A stretch of 64,000 nt of DNA, from contig NZ_CP116942.1 of the NCBI RefSeq assembly GCF_028532485.1, positions 1,984,001-2,048,000 of the forward strand, given 5' to 3'. Both the position numbers and the translations under genes were made by a program. Origin of the DNA: Iamia majanohamensis. GTDB taxonomy: Bacteria > Actinomycetota > Acidimicrobiia > Acidimicrobiales > Iamiaceae. Below, piece after piece: positions 42,851 through 53,457 of this stretch (position 1 is its first letter; each line of letters opens with the position of its first letter). The notes beneath the pieces are model-generated. The model saw only the letters and a list, made by a program, of their open reading frames with translations. It had not been told where the DNA came from and made no database searches.

Positions 42851-43483
42851 ATGGCCGGGATGATCGGATCGCTGCGCGGCACCCTGGTGGAGCGCTCTCC
42901 GGACGGGGAGCTCCTGGTCGAGGTGGGCGGGGTCGGCTACCGGGTGCTGGCCGGGCCGCCCACGGCCGCCCGCCTGGGCGACCTCGGCGCCGAGGTCCGG
43001 GTGTGGACCCACCACCACGTGCGAGAGGACGCCCAGGTCCTCTACGGGTTCGCCACCCGCGACGAGCGGGTCGCGTTCGAGGCCCTCATCTCGGCCCACG
43101 GGGTCGGCCCCGCCCTGGCCCTGGCCATCCTCTCGGTCCACGAGCCCCTCTCGCTGCGGCGGGTGCTGGCCGACGATGACGTGTCCGCCCTCTGCCTCGT
43201 GCCCGGGGTCGGCAAGAAGACCGCGGCCCGGCTGCTGGTCGAGCTCAAGAGCCGCCTGGAGGTGCCCGAGGGCGACCTCGGCGTGGCCGCCACGTCCGCC
43301 GGCGGCCCCGCATCGGGCAACGGGGCCACATCGGGCTCGGTGCGCTCGGACGTCCGCGACGCCCTCGCCGCGCTGGGCTACTCCACCGACGAGATCGCCG
43401 AGGCCACCCGCGACCTACCCGGCGGTGACGACGTGTCGGCCCTGGTCAGCGAGGCCCTCCGGCGCATGGTGGCCCGCCGATGA
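42851..43483 (+). CDS. ruvA: Holliday junction branch migration protein RuvA
   Basis: 210 residues. Domain I opens [11 protein letters not shown], the helix-hairpin-helix region contains [17 protein letters not shown] and [20 protein letters not shown], and domain III ends [19 protein letters not shown]. It binds four-way junctions as a tetramer and loads RuvB. GGGAG lies 7 nt before the first ATG; an ATG three codons on (MIGSL) matches the usual family start. Confidence 0.95.
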   Translation: MAGMIGSLRGTLVERSPDGELLVEVGGVGYRVLAGPPTAARLGDLGAEVRVWTHHHVREDAQVLYGFATRDERVAFEALISAHGVGPALALAILSVHEPLSLRRVLADDDVSALCLVPGVGKKTAARLLVELKSRLEVPEGDLGVAATSAGGPASGNGATSGSVRSDVRDALAALGYSTDEIAEATRDLPGGDDVSALVSEALRRMVARR

Positions 43484-43493
43484 GGGGCCTCCG

Positions 43494-44582
<1,089 letters not shown>

Positions 44583-44738
44583 CGGAGACGGCGGCCCCCT
44601 GGGCGGTGGGCGTCCACCAGGGTGGCGGTCTCCCGAGGACCGACGAGACGGCCACCGTGGTGGGTGGTGGACAGGCACAGGGCCGTCCCAGGTCATGGCG
44701 TACGCTCACAGCCCTGCCACCCCGGCGAGGAGGCCTGC

Positions 44739-45908
44739 GTGGACATCGACTTCAAGAGCTCGCCGGGGCCCAGCCTGGGCGTCGAGGTCGAGCTCGAGCT
44801 GGTCGACCGCGACACCGGGGCCCTGGCCAGCGCGGCCAGCGACATCCTGGGCGAGATCGGGGCGGCCCACCCCGGGGGCGAGCACCCCAAGGCCAAGCAC
44901 GAGCTGTTCGAGTGCACCATCGAGATCATCACCGGCGTGTGCACGTCGGTGGGCGAGGCCCGGGCCGACCTGCAGGCCACCCTCGACGAGGTGGTGGCCG
45001 CGGCCGACCGACGGGGTCTCGACGTCATGTGCTCGGGGACCCACCCGTTCTCCCGCTGGGAGGACCAGGAGGTCAGCCCCAACCCCCGCTACGCCAAGCT
45101 CATCGAGGAGATGCAGTGGATGGCCCGGCGGCTGGCCATCTTCGGCGTCCACGTCCACGTCGGCATCCGCTCGCCCGAGAAGGCGGTGGCCATCGCCAAC
45201 GCCCTGTCCTGCTACATCCCCCACCTCCTCGCCCTGTCGGCCTCCAGCCCCTTCTGGGAGGGGCGGGACACCGGCCTGGCCTCGTGTCGCAGCAAGGTGT
45301 TCGAGGGCCTGCCCACCGCCGGGCTGCCGTCGCCCATCGAGAGCTGGGAGGAGTTCGAGCAGCTGATGGAGACCCTCGTCTCCTCGGCCGCCATCTCCAC
45401 CGTCCGCGAGGTGTGGTGGGACATCCGCCCCCACCCCGACTTCGGCACCGTCGAGCTGCGCATGTGCGACGGCATCCCCACCCTGGGCGAGATCAGCGGG
45501 GTGGCCGCCCTGGCCCAGTCCCTCGTCGCCCACTTCGACACCTGCATCGACGAGGGTCGTCCCCTGCCCCGGAGCCACGACTGGGTGCTGCGCCAGAACA
45601 AGTGGCGGGCCGGCCGCCACGGCCTCGACGCCGAGCTCATCGTCGACGACGAGGGCGACCTGGTGCCCCTGCGCGACGCCGTGCGCGCCCTGGTCGCCGA
45701 GGTCGGCCCCGTGGCCGAGCGCCTGGGCTGCGTCGGGGAGCTGGGCCGCATCGAGGGCATCGTCGCCGGCGGGGCCAGCTACGACCGACAGCGGGCGGTG
45801 GTCGCCGCCGGGGGGGTCGAGGGCGCCGCGGCCCTGCGGCCGGTGGTCGACCTCCTGGTGGGCGAGCTGGCGTCGGACCGCCCCGGCGTGCTGCCCTCGC
45901 CCCGGTGA
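44739..45908 (+). CDS. Carboxylate-amine ligase of the GCS2/YbdK family
   Basis: 389 residues, GTG start with GAGGAGG upstream. It opens with SLGVEVELELVD, the family's ATP/Glu-binding strand, then KHELFECTIEIITGVC, CSGTHPFSRWEDQE, HVHVGIRSPEKAVAIAN, and VWWDIRPHPDFGTVELRMCD near the active site. YbdK-like enzymes have weak glutamate-cysteine ligase activity; in actinobacteria related enzymes act in mycothiol-type or peptide chemistry, substrate open. TACGCT about 33 nt upstream may be its -10. It is followed by an M20 amidohydrolase. Confidence 0.88.
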   Translation: MDIDFKSSPGPSLGVEVELELVDRDTGALASAASDILGEIGAAHPGGEHPKAKHELFECTIEIITGVCTSVGEARADLQATLDEVVAAADRRGLDVMCSGTHPFSRWEDQEVSPNPRYAKLIEEMQWMARRLAIFGVHVHVGIRSPEKAVAIANALSCYIPHLLALSASSPFWEGRDTGLASCRSKVFEGLPTAGLPSPIESWEEFEQLMETLVSSAAISTVREVWWDIRPHPDFGTVELRMCDGIPTLGEISGVAALAQSLVAHFDTCIDEGRPLPRSHDWVLRQNKWRAGRHGLDAELIVDDEGDLVPLRDAVRALVAEVGPVAERLGCVGELGRIEGIVAGGASYDRQRAVVAAGGVEGAAALRPVVDLLVGELASDRPGVLPSPR

Positions 45909-45966
45909 GCAGCCCGACCGTGCCCCGCCCCGACCCCTGCCGTCGCCCCGCCGCGACCCCCTGCCC

Positions 45967-47172
45967 GTGAGCGCCGAGCCCGCTCCCGCCGACGGCGGTG
46001 CCCGCGCCGCCGAGGTGGCCACCGCGGTGGCCGCGGTCGAGGCCGACCTCGTCGCCCTGCGGCGCGACCTCCACGCCCACCCGGAGCCGTCGTGGGAGGA
46101 GACCCGGACCACCGAGGTCGTGGGCCGAGCCCTCACCGACGCCGGCCTCGAGGTGCGCGCCGCCCCGACCGCCACCGGCCTGCTCTGCGACGTCGGCTCC
46201 GGCGACGCAGTGGTGGCGCTGCGGGCCGACCTCGACGCCCTGCGCCTCACCGACGTGAAGGAGGTGCCCTACCGCTCCACCGTGCCCGGGGTGGCCCACG
46301 CCTGCGGCCACGACCTCCACACCGCGGCCGCGGTCGGCGCCGCGCTGGCCCTGGCCCGCACCCTGCGGCCGGGGGAGGGCCGGGTGCGGCTGGTGTTCCA
46401 GCCCGCCGAGGAGACCATCCCCTCGGGCGCCCGACCGCTGGCCGAGGCCGGGGTGGTCGACGGGGCCCGGGCCGCCTTCGCCCTGCACTGCGACCCCCGC
46501 CTGGAGGTGGGCCAGGTCGGCGTGTCGCCCGGGCCCATCACCTCGGCCGCCGACCAGGTCGAGATCCGCCTCGCAGGCCCCGGTGGCCACACCGGCCGGC
46601 CCCACCGCACCGTCGACCTCGTCCACGTGGCCGCCCGCATGGTGGTCGACCTGCAGGCCTCCCTCGACCGGCTCACCGACCCCCGCGACAGCGTGAACCT
46701 CACGTTCGGCGCGGTGGCCTCCGGCGACGCGGCCAACGTCATCCCCTCCGAGGCGGTGCTCCGCGGCTCGCTGCGGGCCGGGGGCCGGGCCGGGTGGGAG
46801 GACGCGGCCCGGCTGCTGCCGGGCCTGGTCGCCGGCGTCGCCGAGCCCCTCGGCGCCACCTGGGAGCTCGACCACCGCACCGGCGCCCCGCCGGTGGAGA
46901 ACGACCCGTGGGCCACGCGCCTGCTCGGCGCGGCCGCCGCCCACGTGGCCCGACCCGGGGGAGTGGTGCCCACCCGCCAGAGCGGCGGGGGCGAGGACTT
47001 CTCCTGGTTCCTCGAGCGGGTGCCCGGGGCCTTCGCCCGCCTCGGCACCACGCCGCCGGGCGCCGAGCCGGTCGACATCCACTCCGGCGCCTTCGACGTC
47101 GACGAGCGGGCCATCGCCCTCGGGGCCCGCCTCCTGGCCGGCGTGGCCCTGGCGGCCCTCGCCGCCCCGTGA
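45967..47172 (+). CDS. M20 family amidohydrolase (hippurate hydrolase-like)
   Basis: 401 residues, GTG start. Metal-site motifs: LHAHPEPSWEE, HACGHDLHTAAAVGAAL, VFQPAEETIPSGARPL and ALHCDPRLEVG. The dimerisation domain is present (GPGGHTGRPHRTVDLV). The C-terminal metal ligand lies in SGGGEDFSWFLERVPGAF. It removes an acyl or amide group from amino acid conjugates in the cytosol. Its stop overlaps the GTG start of queA (GTGA), so it is coupled to queuosine biosynthesis, with no obvious functional link. Confidence 0.9.
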   Translation: MSAEPAPADGGARAAEVATAVAAVEADLVALRRDLHAHPEPSWEETRTTEVVGRALTDAGLEVRAAPTATGLLCDVGSGDAVVALRADLDALRLTDVKEVPYRSTVPGVAHACGHDLHTAAAVGAALALARTLRPGEGRVRLVFQPAEETIPSGARPLAEAGVVDGARAAFALHCDPRLEVGQVGVSPGPITSAADQVEIRLAGPGGHTGRPHRTVDLVHVAARMVVDLQASLDRLTDPRDSVNLTFGAVASGDAANVIPSEAVLRGSLRAGGRAGWEDAARLLPGLVAGVAEPLGATWELDHRTGAPPVENDPWATRLLGAAAAHVARPGGVVPTRQSGGGEDFSWFLERVPGAFARLGTTPPGAEPVDIHSGAFDVDERAIALGARLLAGVALAALAAP

Positions 47173-48227
47173 CCGCGTCGTCGGCCGTGGGCACCCCCGT
47201 CGACTCCTTCGCCTACGACCTGCCCGAGGTCGCCATCGCCCAGGTGCCCGTCGAGCCGCGTGACGGGGCCCGGCTGCTGGTCGACCGGGGCCCGCGCCGG
47301 GCGCCCGACGACAGGGGGGTCCGCGACCTCCCGACGCTGCTCGACCCCGGCGACGTCCTCGTCGTCAACGAGACCCGGGTGCTCCCCGCCCGGGTCCGCG
47401 CCACCAAGGCGACCGGCGGGGCCGTCGAGGTGCTGCTGCTGGAGCGGGAGACGTCGGGGTCCTGGCAGGCCCTGGTCCGGCCCGGCCGGCGCGTCCCGCC
47501 CGGCACGAGGGTCACGGCAGGCGGGCTGGCCATCGAGGTGGCCCAGGATCTGGGCGACGGCGTCCGCCGGGTGCACCTCCACCCCGGCGAGGCCGGCGCC
47601 GCCGGCGAGCTGGCCGCCCTCGACGCGGTGGGCGAGGTGCCCCTGCCGCCCTACGTGCACGCCGCCCTCGACGACCCCGAGCGCTACCAGACGGTCTACG
47701 CCCGCACGCCCGGGTCGGTGGCCGCCCCCACCGCCGGGCTGCACCTCACGCCCCGGGTCCTCGACGCGGTGCGCGACCGGGGCGTGCGGGTCGAGGCCCT
47801 CGACCTGCGCGTCGGGCTGGGCACCTTCCGCCCGCTGGCCACCGACACCGTCGAGGCCCACCGCATGCACGAGGAGGCCTACCGGGTCGAGCCCGAGGTC
47901 CTCGACGCCTGCGCCCGGGCCCGGGCCCACGGCCGGAGGGTCGTGGCGGTGGGCACCACCACCCTTCGCGCCCTGGAGGCGGCCGCTGCGTCCGGCGCCG
48001 CCGAGGGCCGGACCGACATCTACATCCACGGCGACTTCGGCTTCCGGGTCGTCGACCGGCTGCTGACCAACTTCCACGTGCCCCGCTCGTCGCTGCTGGT
48101 CCTGGTCGACGCCTTCGTCGGGCCCCGGTGGCGCGCCCTCTACGACCACGCCCTGGCCGAGGGCTACCGCGTCCTGTCCTTCGGCGACTGTGCCCTGCTC
48201 GACCGCCGCTGGGGCCGGGCCGCGTGA
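47169..48227 (+). CDS. queA: S-adenosylmethionine:tRNA ribosyltransferase-isomerase QueA
   Basis: 352 residues. Family segments in order: FAYDLPEVAIAQVPVEPRD, LVVNETRVLPARV, YVHAALDDPERYQTVYARTPGSVAAPTAGLHLT, VGLGTFRPLATDTVEAHRMHEEAY, VGTTTLRALEAA and TNFHVPRSSLLVLVDAF. QueA transfers the ribosyl part of SAM to preQ1-tRNA, forming epoxyqueuosine. A GTG start overlapping the previous stop is chosen. It is followed by tgt, so queuosine is inserted in tRNA; preQ1 synthesis genes are not in the window. Confidence 0.95.
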   Translation: MTASSAVGTPVDSFAYDLPEVAIAQVPVEPRDGARLLVDRGPRRAPDDRGVRDLPTLLDPGDVLVVNETRVLPARVRATKATGGAVEVLLLERETSGSWQALVRPGRRVPPGTRVTAGGLAIEVAQDLGDGVRRVHLHPGEAGAAGELAALDAVGEVPLPPYVHAALDDPERYQTVYARTPGSVAAPTAGLHLTPRVLDAVRDRGVRVEALDLRVGLGTFRPLATDTVEAHRMHEEAYRVEPEVLDACARARAHGRRVVAVGTTTLRALEAAAASGAAEGRTDIYIHGDFGFRVVDRLLTNFHVPRSSLLVLVDAFVGPRWRALYDHALAEGYRVLSFGDCALLDRRWGRAA

Positions 48228-48294
48228 GCGCCACGAACGTCGGACGGATGGCGCCGGATGGGGCGGAGGTCCGTCCGCGGTCGGGGGGGTGGGC

Positions 48295-49434
48295 GTGAGC
48301 GGGGACGGACCGGTGCCGGTGCGGGTCGACGTGGAGGCCACCGACGGGGCGGCGCGGGCCGGCATCGCGCACACGGGGCGGGGGAGCTTCCCCGTGCCTG
48401 CCTTCATGCCCGTGGGCACCCGGGGCTCGGTGCGGGCCCTGGGCGCCGACGACCTCGACCGCCTGGCCCCGCCCGTCGTGCTGGCCAACACGTACCACCT
48501 GATGCTGCGCCCCGGCGCCGAGGTCGTGCGCGACCTGGGCGGGCTCCGGGGCTTCACCGGGTGGGACGGCCTGTCGCTGACCGACTCCGGCGGCTTCCAG
48601 GTGTTCTCCCTCGAGCCGGACCTGGACGAGGACGGGGTTAGCTTCCGGTCCACCTACGACGGCGACCTCCACCGCCTGACGCCCGAGGGGGCGGCCGCCG
48701 TCCAGTCCGACCTCGGGGCCGACATGCAGATGGTCCTCGACATCTGCCCCGCGCTGCCGGCCCCCGAGCGGACGGTGCGCGAGGCCACCGAGCGCACCGC
48801 CCGCTGGGCGGCGCGAGGCCGGGCCGCCTTCCTCGACGGGGCCGAGGCGCGCGCCGAGCGGGGGCTGGCGCAGTCCCAGCTGGGCATCGTGCAGGGCGGC
48901 GTCGACCCCGCCCTCCGCGCCGACAGCGCCCGCCGCACCGTCGAGGTGGGCTTCGACGGCTACGCCGTCGGGGGGCTGTCGGTGGGGGAGACCCGGGAGC
49001 AGATGCTCCCCGCCCTGGCCGCCGCGGTGGAGCACCTGCCCGCCGACCGCCCCCGCTACCTGATGGGCGTCGGCGACCCGGCCAGCATCGTCGAGGCCGT
49101 CGCCCTCGGGATCGACATGTTCGACTGCGTGCTGCCCTCCCGGCTGGCCCGCCACGGCACCATCCTCACCGACGAGGGTCGGCTCAACCTCCGCAACGCC
49201 CGCCACACCCGCGACCCCGGCCCCCTGGACCCCGCCTGCCCGTGCCCGGTGTGCGCCCGCTGGTCGCGGGGGTACCTCCGCCACCTGCTGCTGGTGGGCG
49301 AGCTGACCGCGTCGCGCCTGCTCACGCTGCACAACGTGGCCTGGCTGCTGCGCCTGGTCGACCGCACGGCCGAGGCCGTGCGGGACCGACGGCTGGACGC
49401 CTGGCGGACCGACGTCCTCGCCGTCTGGGGATGA
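48295..49434 (+). CDS. tgt: Queuine/preQ1 tRNA-ribosyltransferase
   Basis: 379 residues. VLANTYHLMLRPGAEVV, TDSGGFQVFSL (the aspartate in DSGGFQ), GADMQMVLDICPALP (second Asp; the following Glu of the usual DEC is absent), GIVQGGVDPALR, and the zinc site CPCPVCARWSRGYLRHL at the C terminus. It exchanges guanine for preQ1 at position 34 of GUN tRNAs. GTG start; an in-frame GTG six bases earlier is possible. Two family 1 repeats follow its stop. Confidence 0.94.
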   Translation: MSGDGPVPVRVDVEATDGAARAGIAHTGRGSFPVPAFMPVGTRGSVRALGADDLDRLAPPVVLANTYHLMLRPGAEVVRDLGGLRGFTGWDGLSLTDSGGFQVFSLEPDLDEDGVSFRSTYDGDLHRLTPEGAAAVQSDLGADMQMVLDICPALPAPERTVREATERTARWAARGRAAFLDGAEARAERGLAQSQLGIVQGGVDPALRADSARRTVEVGFDGYAVGGLSVGETREQMLPALAAAVEHLPADRPRYLMGVGDPASIVEAVALGIDMFDCVLPSRLARHGTILTDEGRLNLRNARHTRDPGPLDPACPCPVCARWSRGYLRHLLLVGELTASRLLTLHNVAWLLRLVDRTAEAVRDRRLDAWRTDVLAVWG

Positions 49435-49446
49435 CCCGCCCTCGGA

Positions 49447-49489
49447 CCTGCGTCGGATGCGGGACAGGACCGCCAGGATCTGCCGCAGG
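49447..49489 (+). repeat. 43-bp palindromic-end repeat, family 1, copy D
   Basis: Starts CCTGCGTCGG, ends CTGCCGCAGG, with GACCGC at unit positions 22-27. First of a direct pair after the tgt stop; the partner starts 71 bp later. Confidence 0.75.
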
Positions 49490-49517
49490 TTGCGTGGTGG
49501 TCGATGACAGCCGCGAA

Positions 49518-49560
49518 CCTGCGGCGGCTGCGGGACATGACCGCCCGCACCTGCCGCACG
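49518..49560 (+). repeat. 43-bp palindromic-end repeat, family 1, copy E
   Basis: Starts CCTGCGGCGG, ends CTGCCGCACG (one mismatch in the end). It keeps GACCGC at positions 22-27. Confidence 0.75.
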
Positions 49561-49691
49561 TTGTGGGGTGGTCGACGGCGGCCCGGCGCGCTGGGTGTCG
49601 GGCCGGAGGTCCGCACTAGGGTCCCGACGGCCCAATCCCCAGATGTGACTGGACGCCGAGTGGCTCTCACGACCTCCACCTCCGACCCGCG

Positions 49692-51707
49692 GTGAGCTCT
49701 CGTCGTCGACCCACCGCGCAGCTGGTGGCCCTGGTCGCGGCGGTGGCCCTGCTGGTGGCCCGCATCGTCACCCTGGTCGTCGCCGACTCCCGCACCTCCA
49801 GCGCAGGGTGGGCGACCCTCGCGGTGTGCATCGGGCTCGTGCTGGGCGCCGGTGCCGCCCTCCTGAACGAGACGGGACGCTTCCGGAACCTGCGGGGTCG
49901 GGGCCTGGGCGCCCTCTTCCTGGTGGTGGGCCTGGCCCTCACCTCGCTGGTCATCGTCACGGTCAACCGGGCCACGCCCGAGCTGGGCCTCGACCTCCAG
50001 GGCGGCTTCTCGGTGGTGCTGACCGCCCAGGGCGATCCGCCGAGCGACAACATCGACCAGGCCATCACCATCATCCGCCAGCGGATCGACGGCCTCGGCG
50101 TGGCCGAGCCCGAGGTCACCCGCCAGGGCGACAACGTGGTGGTCGAGCTCCCCGGCGTCGACGACCGGGAGCAGGCCCAGGAGATCGTGGGCCAGACGGC
50201 CAAGCTGGAGTTCCGACCCGTCCTCGTCCCCGGGCTGCCCTACGACCAGGCCGCGGCCGACGCCGGCGAGGACCCCTGCGCCGAGGCCGCCGCCGCCCTG
50301 GCCGAGCAGCAGGGCGCCGCCGGGGGCGCGGTCCCCGAGGAGGGCGCCACCGACACCACCGTGCCGGGGACCACCGCCCCCGCCACCACCGCCCCCGCGA
50401 CCACGGCCCCGCCCACCACCGGCGAGTCCGAGGGGGCCCCGGCCCGGCCCGTCCCCCCGGTCGGCGGCGTGACCGACGGCGAGAGCGCGGCGCCCGACCT
50501 CGGGCGCCAGGAGCCCGACGGCTCGACCACCACCGCTCCGGCGGAGCCCGACGGCTCGACCACCACCGCTCCGGCGGAGGGAGCGACCACCACCACGGCG
50601 CCCGCCGACGGCGCGACCACCACCACGGCCCCCGTGGCCGACGGCGCCGCCGACGCCGCCGGCGGACCCGCCGAGGACACCGTCATCCTCCCCAGCCGGG
50701 AGGCCGAGGGCCAGCCCCGCTCCTGCGTGCAGCTGGGGCCGGTCGGCTTCGAGGGCGACGCCCTGAGCTCGGCCCAGGCCCAGCTGGGCGGCACCAGCGG
50801 CTCGGACTGGGTCGTCGGGGTGAACGTCAAGGGCGGCGAGCGCGACGAGGCCAACGCCCTGTTCAACGCCTGCAGCACGGGGGGCCCGACGTGCCCCGGC
50901 CAGCCCGGCCAGGCCGCCATCGTCCTCGACGACGAGGTCGTCTCGGCCCCCGCCGTGCAGGACCAGAACCTGGCCGACGAGGAGTTCGTCATCAGCGGCG
51001 GCGGCGAGGGCGGCTTCTCCGAGGGCGAGGCCAAGGACCTGGCCCTCGTGCTCCGCTACGGCGCCCTGCCCGTCGAGTTCACCCGCAGCGCCGAGCGCCA
51101 GGTGTCGCCCACCCTGGGCGAGGAGTCCCTGGACGCCGGCATCCTGGCCGGCGTCATCGGGCTCGTCGCCGTGGCCCTCTACCTCCTGCTCTACTACCGG
51201 GCCCTGGGCCTGGTGGTCGTGGCCGGCCTGGCCGTGTGGGGGGCGCTCATGTACGGCGTGATCTGCTGGTTGTCCGCCACCCAGGGGCTCACCCTGTCGC
51301 TCGCCGGGGTGGTGGGCATCGTGGTCTCCATCGGCACCACGGTGGACTCCTACGTGGTGCACTTCGAACGCCTGAAGGACGAGGTCAAGCTGGGCAAGAC
51401 CGTCCGGTCCTCCACCGAGAAGGGCTTCGCCCGGGCCTTCCGCACCATCCTCACCGCCGACATCGCCTCGTTCATCGGCGCCGCCCTTCTCTGGTGGCTC
51501 ACGGTCGGCGCGGTCCGCGGCTTCGCCTTCTTCCTCGGCCTGTCGGTGGTGCTCGACGTCCTGGTGGCCTACTGCTTCGACCGTCCCATGGTCGGCCTGC
51601 TGGCCCGCAACCGGTTCTTCACCGAGAACCGCATCTTCGGCGTGGCCCGGGGGCTGGGCCGCAGCGACGACGCCGCCACCCCGGCCGAGGCAGGAGCGAC
51701 GACGTGA
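49692..51707 (+). CDS. secD: Protein translocase subunit SecD
   Basis: 671 residues, about 100 more than usual. The N terminus has extra hydrophobic spans (LVALVAAVALLVARIVTLVVA, LAVCIGLVLGAGAALL) before the standard first helix and GLDLQGGFSVVL. P1 domain segments such as IIRQRIDGLGVAEPEVTRQGDNVVVELPG follow. A Thr/Ala/Pro-rich insert of about 110 residues, with an EPDGSTTTAPA repeat, interrupts the periplasmic part. The C-terminal membrane domain shows LRYGALPVEF, GIVVSIGTTVDSYVVHFERLKDE and FRTILTADIASFIGA. SecDF helps pull proteins across the membrane with the proton gradient. No yajC gene precedes it. The last bases overlap secF. Confidence 0.95.
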   Translation: MSSRRRPTAQLVALVAAVALLVARIVTLVVADSRTSSAGWATLAVCIGLVLGAGAALLNETGRFRNLRGRGLGALFLVVGLALTSLVIVTVNRATPELGLDLQGGFSVVLTAQGDPPSDNIDQAITIIRQRIDGLGVAEPEVTRQGDNVVVELPGVDDREQAQEIVGQTAKLEFRPVLVPGLPYDQAAADAGEDPCAEAAAALAEQQGAAGGAVPEEGATDTTVPGTTAPATTAPATTAPPTTGESEGAPARPVPPVGGVTDGESAAPDLGRQEPDGSTTTAPAEPDGSTTTAPAEGATTTTAPADGATTTTAPVADGAADAAGGPAEDTVILPSREAEGQPRSCVQLGPVGFEGDALSSAQAQLGGTSGSDWVVGVNVKGGERDEANALFNACSTGGPTCPGQPGQAAIVLDDEVVSAPAVQDQNLADEEFVISGGGEGGFSEGEAKDLALVLRYGALPVEFTRSAERQVSPTLGEESLDAGILAGVIGLVAVALYLLLYYRALGLVVVAGLAVWGALMYGVICWLSATQGLTLSLAGVVGIVVSIGTTVDSYVVHFERLKDEVKLGKTVRSSTEKGFARAFRTILTADIASFIGAALLWWLTVGAVRGFAFFLGLSVVLDVLVAYCFDRPMVGLLARNRFFTENRIFGVARGLGRSDDAATPAEAGATT

Positions 51708-52909
51708 GCGCCACCCTGACGCCCGACGACGACGTGACGAGCCCCCGCCCGAGCATCTGGAGGCGCCTCTACCACGGCGACACCGACTTCCAGTTCGTGG
51801 CCCACGCCCGGCGTGGGTTCGTGCTCTCCGGGGTGGTCATCCTCATCGGCGTCGTCGGCCTGCTGGCCCGGGGCGGGCTCAACCTGGGCATCGACTTCAC
51901 CGGCGGCAGCCAGTGGGAGGTCCCGGCCCAGGGCGTCAGCGTGACCGACGCCGAGGACGCCATCGAGGGCCTCGGCTTCACCGAGGTCTCGGTGCAGGAG
52001 GTGGGCGACGACCTGCGGGTCCAGACCCCGCCGCTGGAGGGCACCGACGCCGAGCGCCAGGACGCCAGCAACGAGGTCATCACCGCCCTCACCGACCTGA
52101 CCGGCGCGGCCCCCGAGGAGGTGGTGGTCAACGACGTGGGCCCGTCGTGGGGGGACGAGATCTCCGAGAAGGCGCTGCGCGCCCTCGTGTTCTTCATGCT
52201 GGCGATCCTCATCTACATCACCGTCCGCTTCGAGCTGCGCATGGCGGTGGCCACCATCGCCGCCCTGTTCCACGACATCCTCGTGGTGGTCGGCATCTAC
52301 GCCCTCTTCCAGCTGCCGGTCACGCCGGCCACGGTCGTGGCCTTCCTGACGATCCTGGGCTTCTCGATCTACGACAGCATCGTGATCTTCGACCGCGTCG
52401 ACGAGAACACGCGCCTGCTCACCAGCGGCACCAAGATGACCTACAGCGAGATGGTCGACCTGTCGCTCAACCAGGTCCTGATGCGGTCGATCAACACCCA
52501 GATCACGGCCCTGCTCCCGATCCTCTCGGTCCTGCTCGTGGGGTCCCTGGTGCTGGGGCAGGCCTCGCTCCAGGAGTTCGGCATGGCCCTGTTCCTCGGC
52601 CAGCTGACGGGGGCCTACTCGTCGATCTTCATCGCTGCACCCATCCTGGCGAAGCTGAAGGAGCGCGAGCCCCGCTACAAGGCCATGCACCAGCGGATCT
52701 CCGAGCGCCGCGAGGCGGGTCGCAGCCCCATCGAGGGCGACGACGCCGCCCTGCCCGACGCCGACGCCACCGCCCCGGCCGGCGCGACCACCGGCTCGTC
52801 GTCCTCGCCGAAGGCGGCCCGGAAGGTGCCCAAGGGGGCCGTCCCGCCCCGGCCCAGCGGCGCCCGCACCCACCCGCCCCGGCCCCGCAAGAAGGGCAAG
52901 AAGCGGTGA
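51704..52909 (+). CDS. secF: Protein translocase subunit SecF
   Basis: 401 residues, GTG start overlapping secD by 4 bp. GIDFTGGSQWEV is the D1-type segment. Membrane helices bear VNDVGPSWGDEISEKALRAL, LFHDILVVVGIYALFQ and FSIYDSIVIFDRVDENTR, RSINTQITALLPILSVLL. An extra 80-residue basic and Ala/Pro-rich C-terminal tail (ending RPRKKGKKR) is cytosolic. Partner of SecD in the SecDF complex. Confidence 0.95.
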   Translation: MSATLTPDDDVTSPRPSIWRRLYHGDTDFQFVAHARRGFVLSGVVILIGVVGLLARGGLNLGIDFTGGSQWEVPAQGVSVTDAEDAIEGLGFTEVSVQEVGDDLRVQTPPLEGTDAERQDASNEVITALTDLTGAAPEEVVVNDVGPSWGDEISEKALRALVFFMLAILIYITVRFELRMAVATIAALFHDILVVVGIYALFQLPVTPATVVAFLTILGFSIYDSIVIFDRVDENTRLLTSGTKMTYSEMVDLSLNQVLMRSINTQITALLPILSVLLVGSLVLGQASLQEFGMALFLGQLTGAYSSIFIAAPILAKLKEREPRYKAMHQRISERREAGRSPIEGDDAALPDADATAPAGATTGSSSSPKAARKVPKGAVPPRPSGARTHPPRPRKKGKKR

Positions 52910-53457
52910 GCGAGGCCCTCCCGGTCCAGGCCGACCCCGCAGGGCTGGCGGCCTTCATCCACGAGGTCCCCGACTTCCCCTCGCCCGGCATCGCCTACAA
53001 GGACATCACCCCCCTGCTGGCCGACGCCGGGGCCCTGGCCCGGGCGGTGGAGGGCATGGCCGCCCAGGTGGGCGAGGCCGGCATCGAGGTCGACCGGGTC
53101 GTCGGCATCGAGTCCCGCGGCTTCATCCTCGGCGTTCCCCTCGCCCTCCGGCTGGGCTGCGGCTTCGTCCCCGTGCGCAAGCCGGGCAAGCTGCCCCGCG
53201 AGGTGCGCTTCGAGGAGTACGCCCTCGAGTACGGCACCGACCGCCTCGAGGTCCACGTCGACGGCGTGGTGGCCGGCCACCGGGTCCTGGTGGTCGACGA
53301 CGTCATCGCCACCGGGGGCACCGCCGCGGCCACCGGGCGCCTGGTCACCGGCCTCGGCGGCGAGGTGGCCGCCTTCGCCTTCCTGCTCGAGCTGAGCGGC
53401 CTCGGCGGCCGCGACCAGATCGCCGAGCACCCCGTGGTGAGCCTCCTCACGTACTGA
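52906..53457 (+). CDS. apt: Adenine phosphoribosyltransferase
   Basis: 183 residues, GTG start overlapping secF by 4 bp. The sequence holds HEVPDFPSPGIAYKDITPLL, GIESRGFILG and the PRPP loop VLVVDDVIATGGTAAA. It recycles adenine to AMP. secD-secF-apt-rel is the usual actinobacterial order and is kept here, with a 300-bp repeat-rich spacer before rel. Confidence 0.95.
   Translation: MSEALPVQADPAGLAAFIHEVPDFPSPGIAYKDITPLLADAGALARAVEGMAAQVGEAGIEVDRVVGIESRGFILGVPLALRLGCGFVPVRKPGKLPREVRFEEYALEYGTDRLEVHVDGVVAGHRVLVVDDVIATGGTAAATGRLVTGLGGEVAAFAFLLELSGLGGRDQIAEHPVVSLLTY

Noticed and set aside
49435-49691. yajC or another small gene before secD
   Set aside because: The interval contains only short frames and the family 1 repeat pair; no hydrophobic YajC-like frame is seen.
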